Assembly: GCA_033816765.1 (NCBI GenBank)
Contig: JAVSIV010000040.1
Location: forward strand, 1 to 13,848
Direction: 5' to 3'
DNA length: 13,848 bases
Source: Nothopassalora personata
Taxonomy: Eukaryota; Ascomycota; Dothideomycetes; Mycosphaerellales; Mycosphaerellaceae
The translations under genes were made by a program, and so were the position numbers. Shown in pieces: positions 1 through 8,600 of the stretch. Numbering within the stretch: the stretch's first letter is position 1; each line of letters begins with the position of its first letter. The notes beneath the pieces were generated by a model. The model searched no databases, was not told the DNA's origin, and was given only the letters and a program-made list of their open reading frames with translations.

Positions 1-63
1 TAGGGAATCTATATCCGGAAGTATACATACAGCCCTATATAGGTGCGGACCTCCTTAATATAG
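1..63 (-). pseudogene. RIP-mutated Ty3/gypsy pol fragment (left flank of insertion)
   Basis: This stretch is collinear with 6556-6619 of the inner element (the RT/RNase H junction of pol). It differs almost only by CpA to TpA changes, for example cagggaatcc has become tagggaatct and cacacacagcccc has become tatacatacagccct. It is one half of an older copy of the same family. The other half resumes at 11646, so the whole element 64-11645 sits inside it. One G is missing compared with the inner copy (aggtgcgg against aggtggcgg). No coding capacity remains. Confidence 0.9.
60..63. repeat. Target-site duplication ATAG, left copy
   Basis: The uninterrupted old copy should read ccttaatatag followed by gtaggcg, as deduced from 6608-6625 after RIP changes. 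The left flank ends in ATAG just before the LTR and the right flank begins with ATAG just after it, giving a 4-bp duplication. The comparison with the homologous uninterrupted sequence fixes both the duplication and the LTR ends. Confidence 0.75.
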
Positions 64-138
64 TAATGTCTACCAACCACCCTATGTAGGCCTGTCCAAG
101 TTGTGGTGGTATGGAGCGGTGCTTACGTAAGCAGGGGT

Positions 139-166
139 ATTTGCCCGGTCCTGGGAACCGGGAAAT
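139..166. repeat. GC-rich inverted repeat in the 3' LTR
   Basis: This is an interrupted palindrome built on CCGGTCC-T-GGGACCGG with AT-rich shoulders (ATTT...AAAT), next to the perfect palindrome GTCACGTGAC at 170-179. It belongs to a family also present at 4222-4247, 8031-8055, 11343-11368 and 13087-13111. It could be a factor-binding module or an RNA hairpin. Confidence 0.7.
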
Positions 167-300
167 CAGGTCACGTGACGAGCAGTGCAGTAGCCAGATA
201 AAACAAGAGGATTGGCGGACCCTAAACCCTATGCCCTCTACTCGAGAGGTATGATTGAACTGTTGCCTTGATGCTACGCTTACAATGCTCAACTGCGCAA

Positions 301-307
301 TATATAT
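301..307 (-). promoter_or_regulatory. TATA box of the LTR
   Basis: TATATAT occurs about 130 bases into the LTR when read on the minus strand, a usual place for the U3 TATA box; the same box in the promoter-active 5' LTR is at 11505-11511. An inverted CCAAT motif lies about 45 bases upstream (347-352). The transcription start is inferred to follow within about 30-60 bases. Confidence 0.45.
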
Positions 308-438
308 CTCAATAGCCATACCAGGTCCTGCCTGGCTTGCCCCAAATGTCCAATCAAACCTAAATGAATTTGGGCAAGTTGGACCCAAGGGACCCCCCCT
401 CCAAACCCAAGGTCAACACAACCCATTAGTCGTCAATA

Positions 439-449
439 TATCCTCCCCC
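439..449 (-). promoter_or_regulatory. Polypurine tract (plus-strand primer site)
   Basis: On the minus strand GGGGGAGGATA directly precedes the 3' LTR. Ty3/gypsy elements use such a purine run, spared by RNase H, to prime plus-strand DNA synthesis. Its place next to the left LTR confirms that this is the 3' end and that the element is transcribed leftward. Confidence 0.8.
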
Positions 450-708
450 ATTACGAACCTGTCCTCAGGTTCCAAAGCAGTAAGACCGGGCATTATAGTA
501 GCTCAATTAGTCGCTGCAAGCTGAAGTGGTCTAGTAGCAGCACAGCAGCTCACCCTACCATTCAGCTTGACATACAGATGTCAGGCAATCCGTGATGGTG
601 ACGTCAATAATCCGCGACTCGCGCCCGTCGCACTGCGTGGCCCAGAAAGTGAGTCAAGGAAGATAAGTGACCATAAGAAACAAGTAAGATCTAAGGACCA
701 GAAGCACC

Positions 709-787
709 CGTACCCGAAGCATCAACCAGAATCAGAACCGGAAACATAACCAGAACCAGAACCAGAATCAGAATCAGAACCAGAAAA
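709..787. repeat. Imperfect CAGAAC/CAGAAT hexamer repeat
   Basis: About a dozen units of CAGAAC, CAGAAT and near variants run almost continuously. The tract is purine-rich on the + strand and lies between the extra gene and the polypurine tract. It is probably a slippage-prone minisatellite; no function is evident. Confidence 0.75.
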
Positions 788-856
788 CCATAGGCTACAG
801 CTGTAGCCGGAAATCAACCAGAAACCCATAGGCTACAGCTGTAGCCGAAATCACCA
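787..856. repeat. Tandem duplication carrying the palindrome GGCTACAGCTGTAGCC
   Basis: The perfect 16-bp palindrome GGCTACAGCTGTAGCC occurs at 793-808 and again at 831-846, each inside a repeat unit of about 38 bp (ccata-palindrome-gaaatc-accagaaac). The two units differ by small length changes only. Each could fold as a hairpin in the transcript. Confidence 0.85.
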
Positions 857-1017
857 GAAACCAGGAGCCCATAAACCCCGCACCAACCACTCAGTTCCAC
901 TCATTCTCACACAACTCCTTTGTCCAGACCACTCGTTGTCGTGGCCAACACCAATCTCACTAGACGCGTCCCCAAGTGGCTGGTTGGTGAAGTTCCATGG
1001 TAGTTGCGGAAGAAGCT

Positions 1018-3788
1018 CTCATCACGCCCTTCGCTTGTGAAGCACATCTGCTCGAGAGCAGTGGACCAAGCTGAGCTGCTTGTCCATCAATTTCACAGCT
1101 CGGACGCGCCATTCATGCATATCTTGTGGAAGAGCTCGAGTCTGGGCGGACCGCAGCATCAAGCCACCTTCTAGCATCAAGGATGACTTCGTTGTCGTTC
1201 AGGACTTCAAACCCGCTAGGGCATCGGACAGGGGCTGATGCCACTGAGGTGTACGGCCGCAGGGAAGGGTGGCCAGGTACTGGGCGTCGATACTCAAACC
1301 CTGCAGCGCTCTCACTTGGCGTCTTGAAGTCACGATGGAGGTCCATCACCTGGTGCATGCTCCAGCTTCTCTGGAGTTCAAGATAGTCATCGTCGCGGAT
1401 CGCGATAAAGCAAGGGTCAATCTGACGCAGCGTCTTCTTGTGTGCGGCTGCCTCATTGGAACGCTGCAGTGGTCACCCGCATTTGCCCATCGCTCAGGTC
1501 CTCTCTGAACCAGCTGATGCTGTTCCTTGCTTAGGTAATTCTGAAACCCCAACCGAGAAGAAACGCTTAAATCAGCCGTCTTCTATGCAGTCGTTGTTCT
1601 GGCACCACTGGATGAACTCTGCAGCATTCCCTTGCTTATGAAAACCGTGTAAAAACTCCGGCCCACTGGTGCCCTCTGAGTCAAGAGAGTACAGCATGTT
1701 GAGCCGGTTGCTGGTCCAGTAGTTTTCAATTTCGAGGTTCAAGTCGACCCCAGCATGCTGCACCATGGTGTTCGCATCACCCCCCCTGATGAGCCCTGTC
1801 AAAGCTGAAAATCGTAGGCCTGGGGAAGGAGATGAACGAGTGCAGTGTTGAGGGTGCAGCGCCACTTGCAAGAGCCACAGCCCGGGGTCTTGTCGTATGA
1901 TCTGTTGGCTCAGAGAATACCACATGTTCTGGCAGACGCCGCCGTTGCTGACCTTGTTCAATTCTCGCAGGTGCCATCGGTACACGTCGAATTCTCGACT
2001 CATCATCTCTCTGACTGTTTTAACCCGCGGCGCTAGTTCAGCGTCATTGTACCAGTACAGCATGTTGCCATTGATGTAGGTACCGGTGCTATCGAGATCG
2101 GCTTGGTCAGCTTCATCAATGCCAAATTTGTCGAGGATCTGATTGTAGTTGGCATGCGTGACGATGCCACTCGTGGTGCCGGCTTTGCCTCGAACACGGA
2201 GGCAGCCAAGCGGGTTGACAGTCTTCTGACCACGCTTGTCAGGGCGAAACCACGACCCATTCTCCACCTTGATAGCTGAAAAACTCTTGCCTTCAAAGAG
2301 CCAGTCTTGGACCTTGAGCGCGCGCTCACACAGGGTATTGGTGGTGATACCGGGATTCGTGACGAAGTGGAGGGCCTTGTGGGCAGAAATCTCGGACATG
2401 CTGATCGCACATCACAGCGCTAACCTTGCCATCCCTCTCAAGACCTGCGAGACCGCATATTCGAGCATCTCAAGGCCCGCCATCCGGTGCTCAGGTCAGC
2501 CAGTCAATGCCATCCACATCAATCGAGTTTCTGAACTTGATGCCACAGTACCGCTCATTGCAGGTGCAGTTGGCGCGCTTGATCCGGAGGGCCTCGTCTT
2601 CCTGCAGGATCTGATCCTTGAAGACTGATACATCCCTGATCACAGCCGAAGGTGACATGGTGAGTATCGGATTGCCATTCTCAGTCAGGGCCGGAGGGAT
2701 CGTGGGGTGCCAACCGGTGTACCCAGCGGACTGCCTTCGCGTATGGGTGCGCCGTCCAGCGTTCGGTTAGGCGAGGATCGAGCAGGGCGCAGTCATGCCC
2801 TCACCTATGCTCTCGCTCATGCGGAGCTGCTCAAGTCGACTCGACTTGCGACCGCCTCTCGATGGACTGCAGGCTGGGTAGAGGCTGGTGGAGTTGGCGT
2901 GGTAGTCTTTGCACGTCCTTTGCCTTTGCCACCCGGTGGTGGCTGAGTCTGTTGCTGGCCAGATGGTCCAGGTTTGACCTGTGCTGGTCCCCTGGGGACG
3001 CGGACTCTCAGTGATAGTACCCTCCATGAAGTATGGAAGGCCATCCTCATAGACGGCTAGGCGGTGTCTCTGATGATCTCCCTGCTCTCAGCCGACTGCG
3101 GATCAATGCTGCGTGCTTCAGCCTCCCTTGTCGCACCGGGTAAGATCACCAGGCTCCAGAATTCGCTTGCGATCTATGCCCTTGCGGCCGATCCTCATAC
3201 GCCATATCAATGCCCTCTGAATTCTGCCAACAGCCTTGCTGTAGTCTGGGTACTTGTTGATGAAGGCCGTGAACTGGCGGCGCCCACTGTCAGTGCTGCA
3301 AAGCTCGGAGATGACGCGTCGATCAAGAATCTTGTTGTCCATCTGCTGTGGCCAGTGGCGGGTAAGCGTGGCGCGAAGAGTCCTCTCTCGGTTACGAATC
3401 TCTGAACCGGTCTTGCGAATCTTGCCGACGATGGGAAACAAGACATCGAGCTTCCTGTTACCAAGGAATTCATCCTGGTAGGTCTTGCCCATACCGCTCT
3501 CAACTTCCTCGAAAAACAGGTCAACCAGACGGAGCAGTCTTCGAACACCTTCTCGAAGCCCTTGCAGAAGTCCTTCAACACCTCAACCCGCTTCTGAGGA
3601 CTGAGCTCTCGGAACATGACATTAGCGGCGGACTTCGGCGTGTTCGTGTTGGCAAGGACATGCTTGACGTTGTCCGGCAAGCGAAGGGACTCGAACAAGG
3701 TCTGAGGTGGGCGGGTGAGCCCAGTAACAGTGCTAGTGAGCGCTGTGCTCGAGCCAGCCGGGCGTGACGATGGACCAGCTGAAGCCAT
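1018..3788 (-). CDS. Unrecognised extra gene downstream of pol (about 900 codons, frames broken)
   Basis: I do not recognise this protein. An ATG at 3788 (MASAGPSSRPAGSS) opens a series of coding-like segments on the minus strand: 3788 to about 3540, about 3540 to 3122, short segments to 2767, about 2700 to 2493, the longest open stretch 2399-1572 (275 codons), then 1552 to about 1150 and a last piece ending near 1018. Neighbouring segments join by single-base frame changes, often at homopolymers, so I read them as one gene. Visible parts: a Ser/Thr/Pro-rich start; a charged, basic, probably helical region (about 3540-3120); a Pro/Gln/Gly/Lys-rich linker (about 2990-2860); a cysteine cluster CTCNERYC (2545-2568), possibly metal-binding; and a Trp/Tyr-rich globular region (2399-1572). 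No signal peptide or membrane segment is apparent, so it is not an obvious envelope protein. Base use resembles the rest of the element. It may be a captured host gene or a lineage-specific accessory protein. Gene presence is fairly sure; its exact extent is not. Confidence 0.6.
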
Positions 3789-4317
3789 GATAACTAGGAT
3801 TCACTATCAGTGAGATCGTAAGAGCTGGCTATCTCGTGGTGCCACTCTGGAGTGTTGGTAAGCTCGAAAGCTTGGTATCGGGGTGGCTTTGAAGGTCAAG
3901 GTCGTGAAGAGAGAGAGGGCCAGAGAACCGTCTGATGTGTGGTGGTAGATGGATGTGTTGGTGGTTCTGGTGATGGTGCTAGTGTTTGAAGAAAAAGAGA
4001 GGAAGTAGCAGGCAGAGAGCTGCGCTTAAGTATGCCTCTCAGCGTATGTCCCTGTGACCGTTGCAAGGCAGCAGCGCCGAGACCGGTCTCATAAGTGGCA
4101 AGAGCAGTGCCATTGAGATCACACTGAAGGTCCGATGGCCCTGCATGTGACCGAAAACCAGTGCTGGTGACCACCTAGGTGAGCATTCGGCAGGGGCATG
4201 CCCACGCTGTCACGTGATCCGATTTACCCGGTCCCGGGACCGTAAATGTGACTCTACTAACTGAGGTCCAACCAAGGCAAGAACACCCCATGAAGTGAAG
4301 TCCGATAACGAATCGGC
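3789..4317 (-). promoter_or_regulatory. Putative promoter and 5' leader of the extra gene
   Basis: These 530 bases lie between the stop of the integrase tail (4318) and the ATG at 3788. On the minus strand there is first a palindrome with a CACGTG box (4209-4247), then an AT-containing stretch near 4035 (atacttaag), then a strongly pyrimidine-rich run (about 4010-3985, cttcctctctttttcttc) followed by CA-rich sequence. Many filamentous fungal promoters show this TATA-like, CT-rich and CA-rich order at the transcription start. An open frame at 4174-3896 has low-complexity content and is probably not coding. The layout suggests that the extra gene has its own transcript rather than being read only from the LTR. 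Confidence 0.4.
4209..4247. promoter_or_regulatory. CACGTG box plus GC-rich palindrome before the extra gene
   Basis: GTCACGTGAT (4209-4218) is followed by an almost perfect palindrome centred on GGTCCCGGGACC with ATTTAC/GTAAAT arms (4222-4247). The block matches the same pairing in the LTRs (CACGTG beside the palindrome) but in inverted orientation. CACGTG is the usual target of bHLH regulators; a shared regulatory module is an inference. Confidence 0.6.
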
Positions 4318-5849
4318 TTAACAAACTGAAGGGCATGCGCAACACATGCCTGAGGGAAGTGAACTCCGTACGCCCATTGCCAACTGATTAGTTCTCAGCT
4401 CGATCCTGCTGAACTGTGAAATTTCGGCTGCAGAAAGGTCATGAGGCCTGATCCATAGCTTCTTGGATTCCGGTTCAGGATACGATCCCCTTTCGTCAAC
4501 TCCTACAGGTAGCACGTCTTCGTCGGCGATGGGCTCGATCTCGTTCGAATCACTGCTGTCTTCGCTATCAGCGACTTCTCCCTCCCCCATACGAGATCGA
4601 TCCCATCGTCCAGGCCTGGTACTCCTATGTTATCCGGGCGAAGCTCTGGAACTAGCTTAAGGTTTTCTCGTGCCTGAACTCCCTTCATTGGCGTGCCATC
4701 AAGTTCCTCAAGAATATAGGTACCAAATTTCCTGGAGACACTGGACACCCGATATGGGACCTTGCCATCGGTAACCGATCTTGCGTGAGAAGTCATCCTT
4801 ATATGGCTTGTCGAACCTCATGACAAGGTCGCCCTTCTGGAAACCAACAAAGTCAACATTTCGGTGAGAATCGAAGTAGTCCTTGCTAAGTTCTCTTAGT
4901 CGCTTCCTTCGAGCATGCAGCTCTTCCAAACTAAGGTCTCGAGCCTGGAGTTGACGCGCACGTATGGCAAGCAGGTCCTCAGTCGTTCTCACCGATCCCA
5001 TTGATAATTCGCCCACGTCGGGTACTCAACCTCAATTGGCAGAATCGTTGCGATGGCCATACAGGACCTGAGCCGGCGTCATTCCAGTAGTACGACAGGT
5101 CGTGGTCCTATCAGCCCATAACACAGCGGGTACCCATTGCTCCCATCCGCGGTATGTGTTCCTTGTAAGCTTTGCTAACGCTGCAAGAATCGGACGGTGC
5201 CCAACCTCGACCGGAGCATTAGACTGCGGATGGTACGGTGATATTCGGATCCTTCGAACACCAAGTCCTACGAGCAACCGCTCAACCTCAGCCGCATGAA
5301 CCGTAGCGTTATCAAGCACAATTTCAGCACAACAGCCGTGCCTACAGAAGACATCTTCGTATAGAAACTTGCAACTGTCTTCGAGCTGGGAGGTTGCCCT
5401 TGTTACTCTAGCCTCGATCCAGTTGCTGAGTGCTTCGCGCGCAACTAGGAGGTATCCATTTTTGTGCACCTGGACGGGGTCCGAGTACCACTTCTCACCA
5501 ATGACCTGAGGGCTCGATGAGTGAAGCTCACCAGCGCGCTGGTTGCCTTCGCGAAACCTACAAGGAGCACAACTTCGAACCCACGCAGAGACATCGGCGA
5601 AGCACCGCGTCCCCAGTAATACCGATCGGAATAAGGTTGTACACGACCTCAGCGCTGCGATGACCGTGTCTTTCATGGCATTCTATGACGATCTCCTTCT
5701 GAGCCTCATCATCGTCAATCACAAGTTGCAACGGTGCTCCTCGGCGCTTCTGGAAGAACAGCAATTGGTCTCGGACAAAGAAGTTGACGCTCTTCTTCAC
5801 AGCCGCCGGTACTCAGCACGGGTAACACCATCGGGCCGGGTCCTGGTTT
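4318..5849 (-). CDS. pol: Integrase region of pol (frames broken)
   Basis: Integrase inserts the cDNA into the genome. In order on the minus strand: a zinc-binding HHCC module, with the histidines near 5690-5640 (ECHERHGHR) and the CX2C (CAPC) near 5563; then a DDE core with Asp at about 5480 (WYSDPVQ), Asp at 5311-5313 (LDNATVH) and Glu at 5206-5208 (PVEVGHRP), the last two 34 residues apart as expected. The C-terminal region (KGDLVMRFDKP, then RWQGP joined to PYRVSSVSRKFGTYILEEL) is GPY/F-like. An acidic Ser/Glu/Asp tail ends at TAA 4318. The catalytic residues are all present. Frame changes occur near 5620 (between the HH and CC pairs), 5035, 4770 and 4580, each explained by one base. No chromodomain is recognised. 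Confidence 0.88.
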
Positions 5850-6740
5850 CTATAACCTGAGCAAGCTGCTGAGAGCCCTCAGAATATTGGTCCCCGAGAT
5901 GTCGTGTTTTCTGGATTTCACTGGATAGGTGTCGACCGGCTCCGGGTACCTGAACAGCTTATCATCAATCATCTGGTCGACTTCGTCTTCGTCAGCTTCC
6001 TGGTTCTTGAGGTGTAGAGGGCCTTCGAGACAGGGCATCTGGGCCAGTGTGTCTAGTCCCGCAACGTGCTTTACCTCGAACGTGAACAACCTGATCCATG
6101 CGACCCACCGGGCCATTGCCGAGTTCGGCAGGTCCGAAGCCGGCCGGTTAAGCTGCCATACAAGTGTCTTGGCATCAACCTCAAGGACAAAATCAACGCC
6201 AGTGATATATCTCTGGATCTTCTTAAGCCCCTTAAGGACCCCAAGGCATTCCCGCTTCCCAGCATCATATCTGGATTCTGACGCGCTCCAGATTCCACTC
6301 TCATACCGCACCGGGTGACGCCGTCGGGTACTGTCCATTGATTCTTGAGAAACGATACATCCCCATCCAGTGCCGCTAGCATCAACTGAGACACAGATGG
6401 ACCCAGCACCAGGTGAGTAGCAGAGGGTAACTAAGGCTGGAGACTGCACAAGGTACCTAGCAACCTCTTCTTTTGAGAACTGCTCATTTTCTGTCCAGGT
6501 GAACTCGGCGTCCTTCTTCAGCAGTTTGTACATTGGTCGAGCGATGATAACGAACCAGGGAATCCATATCCGGAAGTACACACACAGCCCCACATAGGTG
6601 GCGGACCTCCTTGATACAGGTAGGCGTAGGCCAATCCAGGATCTTGGCCACAACCTTGGGTCAGGATAGCGACCATCCGGCCAGTAACGTACCCAACAAT
6701 CTTGAGCTTTTCGTATAACCATTGGATTTGCCTCCAGCAA
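5850..6740 (-). CDS. pol: RNase H region of pol with the RT C-terminus
   Basis: RNase H degrades the RNA strand of the RNA/DNA hybrid. The frame begins in the RT connection (VCVYFRIWIPWFVIIARPMYKLLKK, then FTWTENEQ) and runs through the RNase H core: Asp in SVDASGTGWG, Glu in KRECLGVLKG and Asp in LEVDAKTLVW. The last catalytic Asp lies in a GPDALSRR-type motif, which is reached only if one base missing from the A run near 6055 is restored; as written the frame shows LDTLAQMP instead. An acidic stretch (EADEDEVDQMIDDKLF) follows and leads into integrase. The first 60 or so residues contain another one-base frame change near 6600. The domain is clearly recognised. Confidence 0.88.
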   Translation of the reverse strand: MLEANPMVIRKAQDCWVRYWPDGRYPDPRLWPRSWIGLRLPVSRRSATYVGLCVYFRIWIPWFVIIARPMYKLLKKDAEFTWTENEQFSKEEVARYLVQSPALVTLCYSPGAGSICVSVDASGTGWGCIVSQESMDSTRRRHPVRYESGIWSASESRYDAGKRECLGVLKGLKKIQRYITGVDFVLEVDAKTLVWQLNRPASDLPNSAMARWVAWIRLFTFEVKHVAGLDTLAQMPCLEGPLHLKNQEADEDEVDQMIDDKLFRYPEPVDTYPVKSRKHDISGTNILRALSSLLRL

Positions 6741-7860
6741 CTACCGCACCAGCTCTTTCCAGGTCAGCAAGAACCAGATCCAGGGAAACGATGTGCTCAA
6801 CGACCCATTTTCTCAACCCAGGCTCTAGTTCGGCATTCCCATAGTCCTCAGTTGGGTCCCTTAATACCGATGTCATCGAGAAACGGCTTCGCTCGATGCG
6901 AGATATGATCAAGCAGAATCTTTGTTACCGCACGCACGAACTGAGCAACTGAATTGGTAGCTCCTTGAGGCAGAGTCGTGTTGCGTACTAGCGCAAGAGG
7001 GGTCATGAAGGCTGTTAAGTCCCGGCAGGACTCATCCAAAGTGATCTGATCATAACCTGAGAACAGGTCCACAAGTGAAGCGACTCGGCACCCGGCAAAA
7101 TCCTCTGAGAAGCTATCCGTGTCCGGTGGAATGTTAGCATCGCGCATAGTAACCTCATTCAGGAGCACAGCTGAGTTGATCAACCGATATGGCACATCGC
7201 TTCCAGAGGCATCAACCTTCTTTGCGACCAGGAACCAGCTATTGGAATATGCCCCTTGTGAGTATTCTAGGATGTTATTCTTGATCCGGCTCTAATCATG
7301 CGCTCAACAATTGCCCTAAGACTTGGGTGCAACCGGATAGGGCGTGCCTGCCATGGCCTATGAGGGACCGTGTTGATCTTCTGAGGTGGCACGACGTCGT
7401 GCCTGATTTGCCTCATGTGACCTGAAATCCCAAGCGAGGACTGCCTCCCGGTTGTAGAGCATCTCATCGAATAAGGCCCTTTCCATTGGCAATAGCTTGA
7501 TGCCAACCTTGATTGAGGTAAGTCGTTCTGGAGTGCTCCGGCTACCTCGCTCAATACTTGAGAATTTCTTAGTCAAGTACTTCCCATCAAACGGACCTTG
7601 TCCTTCAGGCATCTTGGATTCCAGGTACAGTGCCCTGCGCTTCCATTCCATATCTCCCTCAACTCGTGATTCTGGGCGTTCGTGAACGCTCGCGTCCACT
7701 GCTTTTTCTTGTCCGCCTTACGCTTGTACATCGTGAAGACCTGCGGCATCCTAATGTTAGCTATATGTAGGCCTGCTTGTTGCTTCCGTGCCTGAGCATT
7801 CAATGCAGATTGTCTCAGGATCTCGGAGGCCAGTCCCCTTGAACTGAATAAACGTTAGCA
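6741..7860 (-). CDS. pol: Reverse transcriptase region of pol (frames broken)
   Basis: The RT copies the element's RNA into cDNA. Reading leftward: a Lys/Arg-rich lead-in (MYKRKADKKK) and a charged linker (7699-7400, LYLESKMPEGQGPFDGKYL); then fingers and palm motifs NSWFLVAKKV, LVDLFSGYDQ, TTLPQGATNSVAQF and the catalytic FLDD at 6872-6883, the family's form of YXDD. The frames break at about 7828, 7702, 7430, 7288 and 6850. At 7828, 7702 and 7288 the mutated flanking copy (12861-12870, 12733-12742 and 12320-12324) has one base more and keeps the frame, so those breaks are specific to this copy or to its sequence read. The active site is intact. Confidence 0.9.
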
Positions 7861-8145
7861 ATAGAATTTCCCTCAAACGCGCCTGTTCCAATTTCTGCAA
7901 CTCGTTCCTTTGCTCCAGCAGTCCTAAGCAATCCCAATAAGTGAGCTGAATGGTTGCTAGGCGTTAGAGCCTTGCCGGGTTCCTGCAGATGCGTCGTGTC
8001 GTGGTCGTATCCGTTTTCCTCACTATAGCTATTTACCGGTCCGGGACCGGCAAATCAAAGTCCGAGGTTTCTCCGAGATAGTGCGAGAACCTCACTGATT
8101 TTGTCAAACCCGGCTTTAGCAAATCGGTGGGTTGAGCGCCGTAAC
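7861..8145 (-). CDS. pol: Protease-RT linker of pol (entered by -1 frameshift, broken)
   Basis: No single long frame spans this stretch, but the -1 frame from the protease stop is open from 8165 to about 8038. After one base is allowed at the central C run of the palindrome (8031-8055), it continues in a coding-like frame (HLQEPGKAL, AHLLGLLR, AEIGTGAFEGNSIANVYS) up to the RT lead-in. The homologous stretch of the flanking copy is also present (about 12880-13190), with its own small indels. I take it as the linker between protease and RT. The domain has no recognisable fold. Confidence 0.45.
8031..8055. repeat. GC-rich palindrome inside pol
   Basis: This is ATTTACCGGTCC followed by GGGACCGGCAAAT, one C short of perfect symmetry in the centre. 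It matches the palindromes of the LTRs and of the region before the extra gene, and its counterpart at 13087-13111 has the full CCCGGG core. It lies in the protease-RT linker. Confidence 0.75.
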
Positions 8146-8167
8146 TCAACCCACCATTCCATTTCCC
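8126..8167 (-). promoter_or_regulatory. Candidate -1 programmed ribosomal frameshift signal between protease and RT
   Basis: Minus-strand RNA reads G-GGA-AAU (8167-8161), a heptamer of the form X-XXY-YYZ lying in the protease frame. After a 5-base spacer comes a perfect 11-bp hairpin (GGTGGGTTGAG / CTCAACCCACC, 8-base loop, 8155-8126). The protease frame stops at UGA (8148-8146) inside the first arm. The -1 frame stays open past the stop to about 8038, where it is lost at a shortened C run in the central palindrome. The flanking mutated copy (13180-13221) keeps the heptamer, the spacer length, a stop at the same place and a 10-bp hairpin. Confidence 0.55.
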
Positions 8168-8600
8168 GACGCTTTCAATAGTTCCTGAAGGGTTTTGCAC
8201 CTGTCCGAGCCAACTAGGGCAGTAAACATGACACTTTCACCTTTGCGGCTGGCAATAGTCCCCTCCCATGAACCATCATCGCAGTTACGGGCAGTGAGCC
8301 GCACCTTGCGGGCCCACGGACGTCCTAGGATTGTTGGCGAGTTTGGATCCGAGGAGATGAACATGTCCACTTGGCAGTGAACCCCAAATACCCAAACATC
8401 CAAATTGCCCACAACACCTTTGAACTGGGCCCGCCCTCCAGCACCTCGAAGGCAAGCTGAGCACTCGACATTACTGGTAACCCAAACCTATGAGCGTTCC
8501 TCTGGCCGATGATATTCACCTCGGAACCCTCATTAATTAGCACCTGATCTGGTTCTTGTTCGTCCCAAATTCCGCTACTACCCAAGGACTAGGGACCATA
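8146..8600 (-). CDS. pol: Aspartic protease region (active-site Asp appears as Asn)
   Basis: A retropepsin-like protease would process the polyprotein. The segment QVLINEGSEVNII occupies the position of the catalytic motif, normally Asp-X-Gly in a hydrophobic context; here codon AAT gives Asn. Further on, TILGRPWARKVRL is the typical ILGRPW strand of these fungal elements, followed by DDGSWEG. The two halves are in different frames; the join is near 8450, where a run of two A is three in the flanking copy (13500-13506), which restores continuity. The domain ends at UGA 8146. A single TpG to TpA change could have turned GAT into AAT. Confidence 0.75.

Larger units (their letters stand above)
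64..438 (-). repeat. 3' LTR (left copy, 375 bp)
   Basis: This direct repeat matches 11268-11645. The two copies show no substitutions, only eight length differences, seven in short runs of one base and one in the long C run (7 against 11 C). On the minus strand it begins TATTGACGAC and ends GTAGACATTA; the canonical TG and CA lie three bases inside these ends. It contains a TATATAT box at 301-307, the palindrome GCTTACGTAAGC at 121-132, GTCACGTGAC at 170-179 and a CCGGTCC/GGGACCGG-type inverted repeat at 139-166. Confidence 0.93.
450..1017 (-). other. 3' untranslated region between the extra gene and the 3' LTR
   Basis: No convincing coding sequence is seen in these 570 bases. The stretch holds a hexamer-rich tract (about 709-787) and a duplicated palindrome (787-856), annotated separately. 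The rest (450-700 and 860-1017) looks unstructured. It is presumably the 3' untranslated part of the genomic transcript and of the extra gene's own transcript. Confidence 0.55.

Noticed and set aside
255..749. Plus-strand open frames near the left end (255-524, 567-749)
   Set aside because: They lie across the LTR or repeat tract, have low-complexity composition and no recognisable domain; the element is transcribed from the minus strand.
1572..2399. Envelope-like glycoprotein, suggested by the position 3' of pol
   Set aside because: No signal peptide, membrane segment or cysteine pattern of a surface protein could be seen.
4200..4260. A solo LTR or nested element end before the extra gene
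   Set aside because: Similarity to the LTR is limited to about 40 bases around CACGTG and the palindrome, and no partner or target duplication was found.
4318..4800. Chromodomain at the integrase C-terminus
   Set aside because: The sequence shows a GPY/F-like motif and an acidic tail but no chromodomain aromatic pattern.
8146..8150. Antizyme-like +1 frameshift at GGU-UGA-G at the protease stop
   Set aside because: The +1 frame closes at 8064 in the inner copy and at the matching place in the mutated copy, whereas the -1 frame runs on toward RT and has a consensus heptamer at proper spacing.
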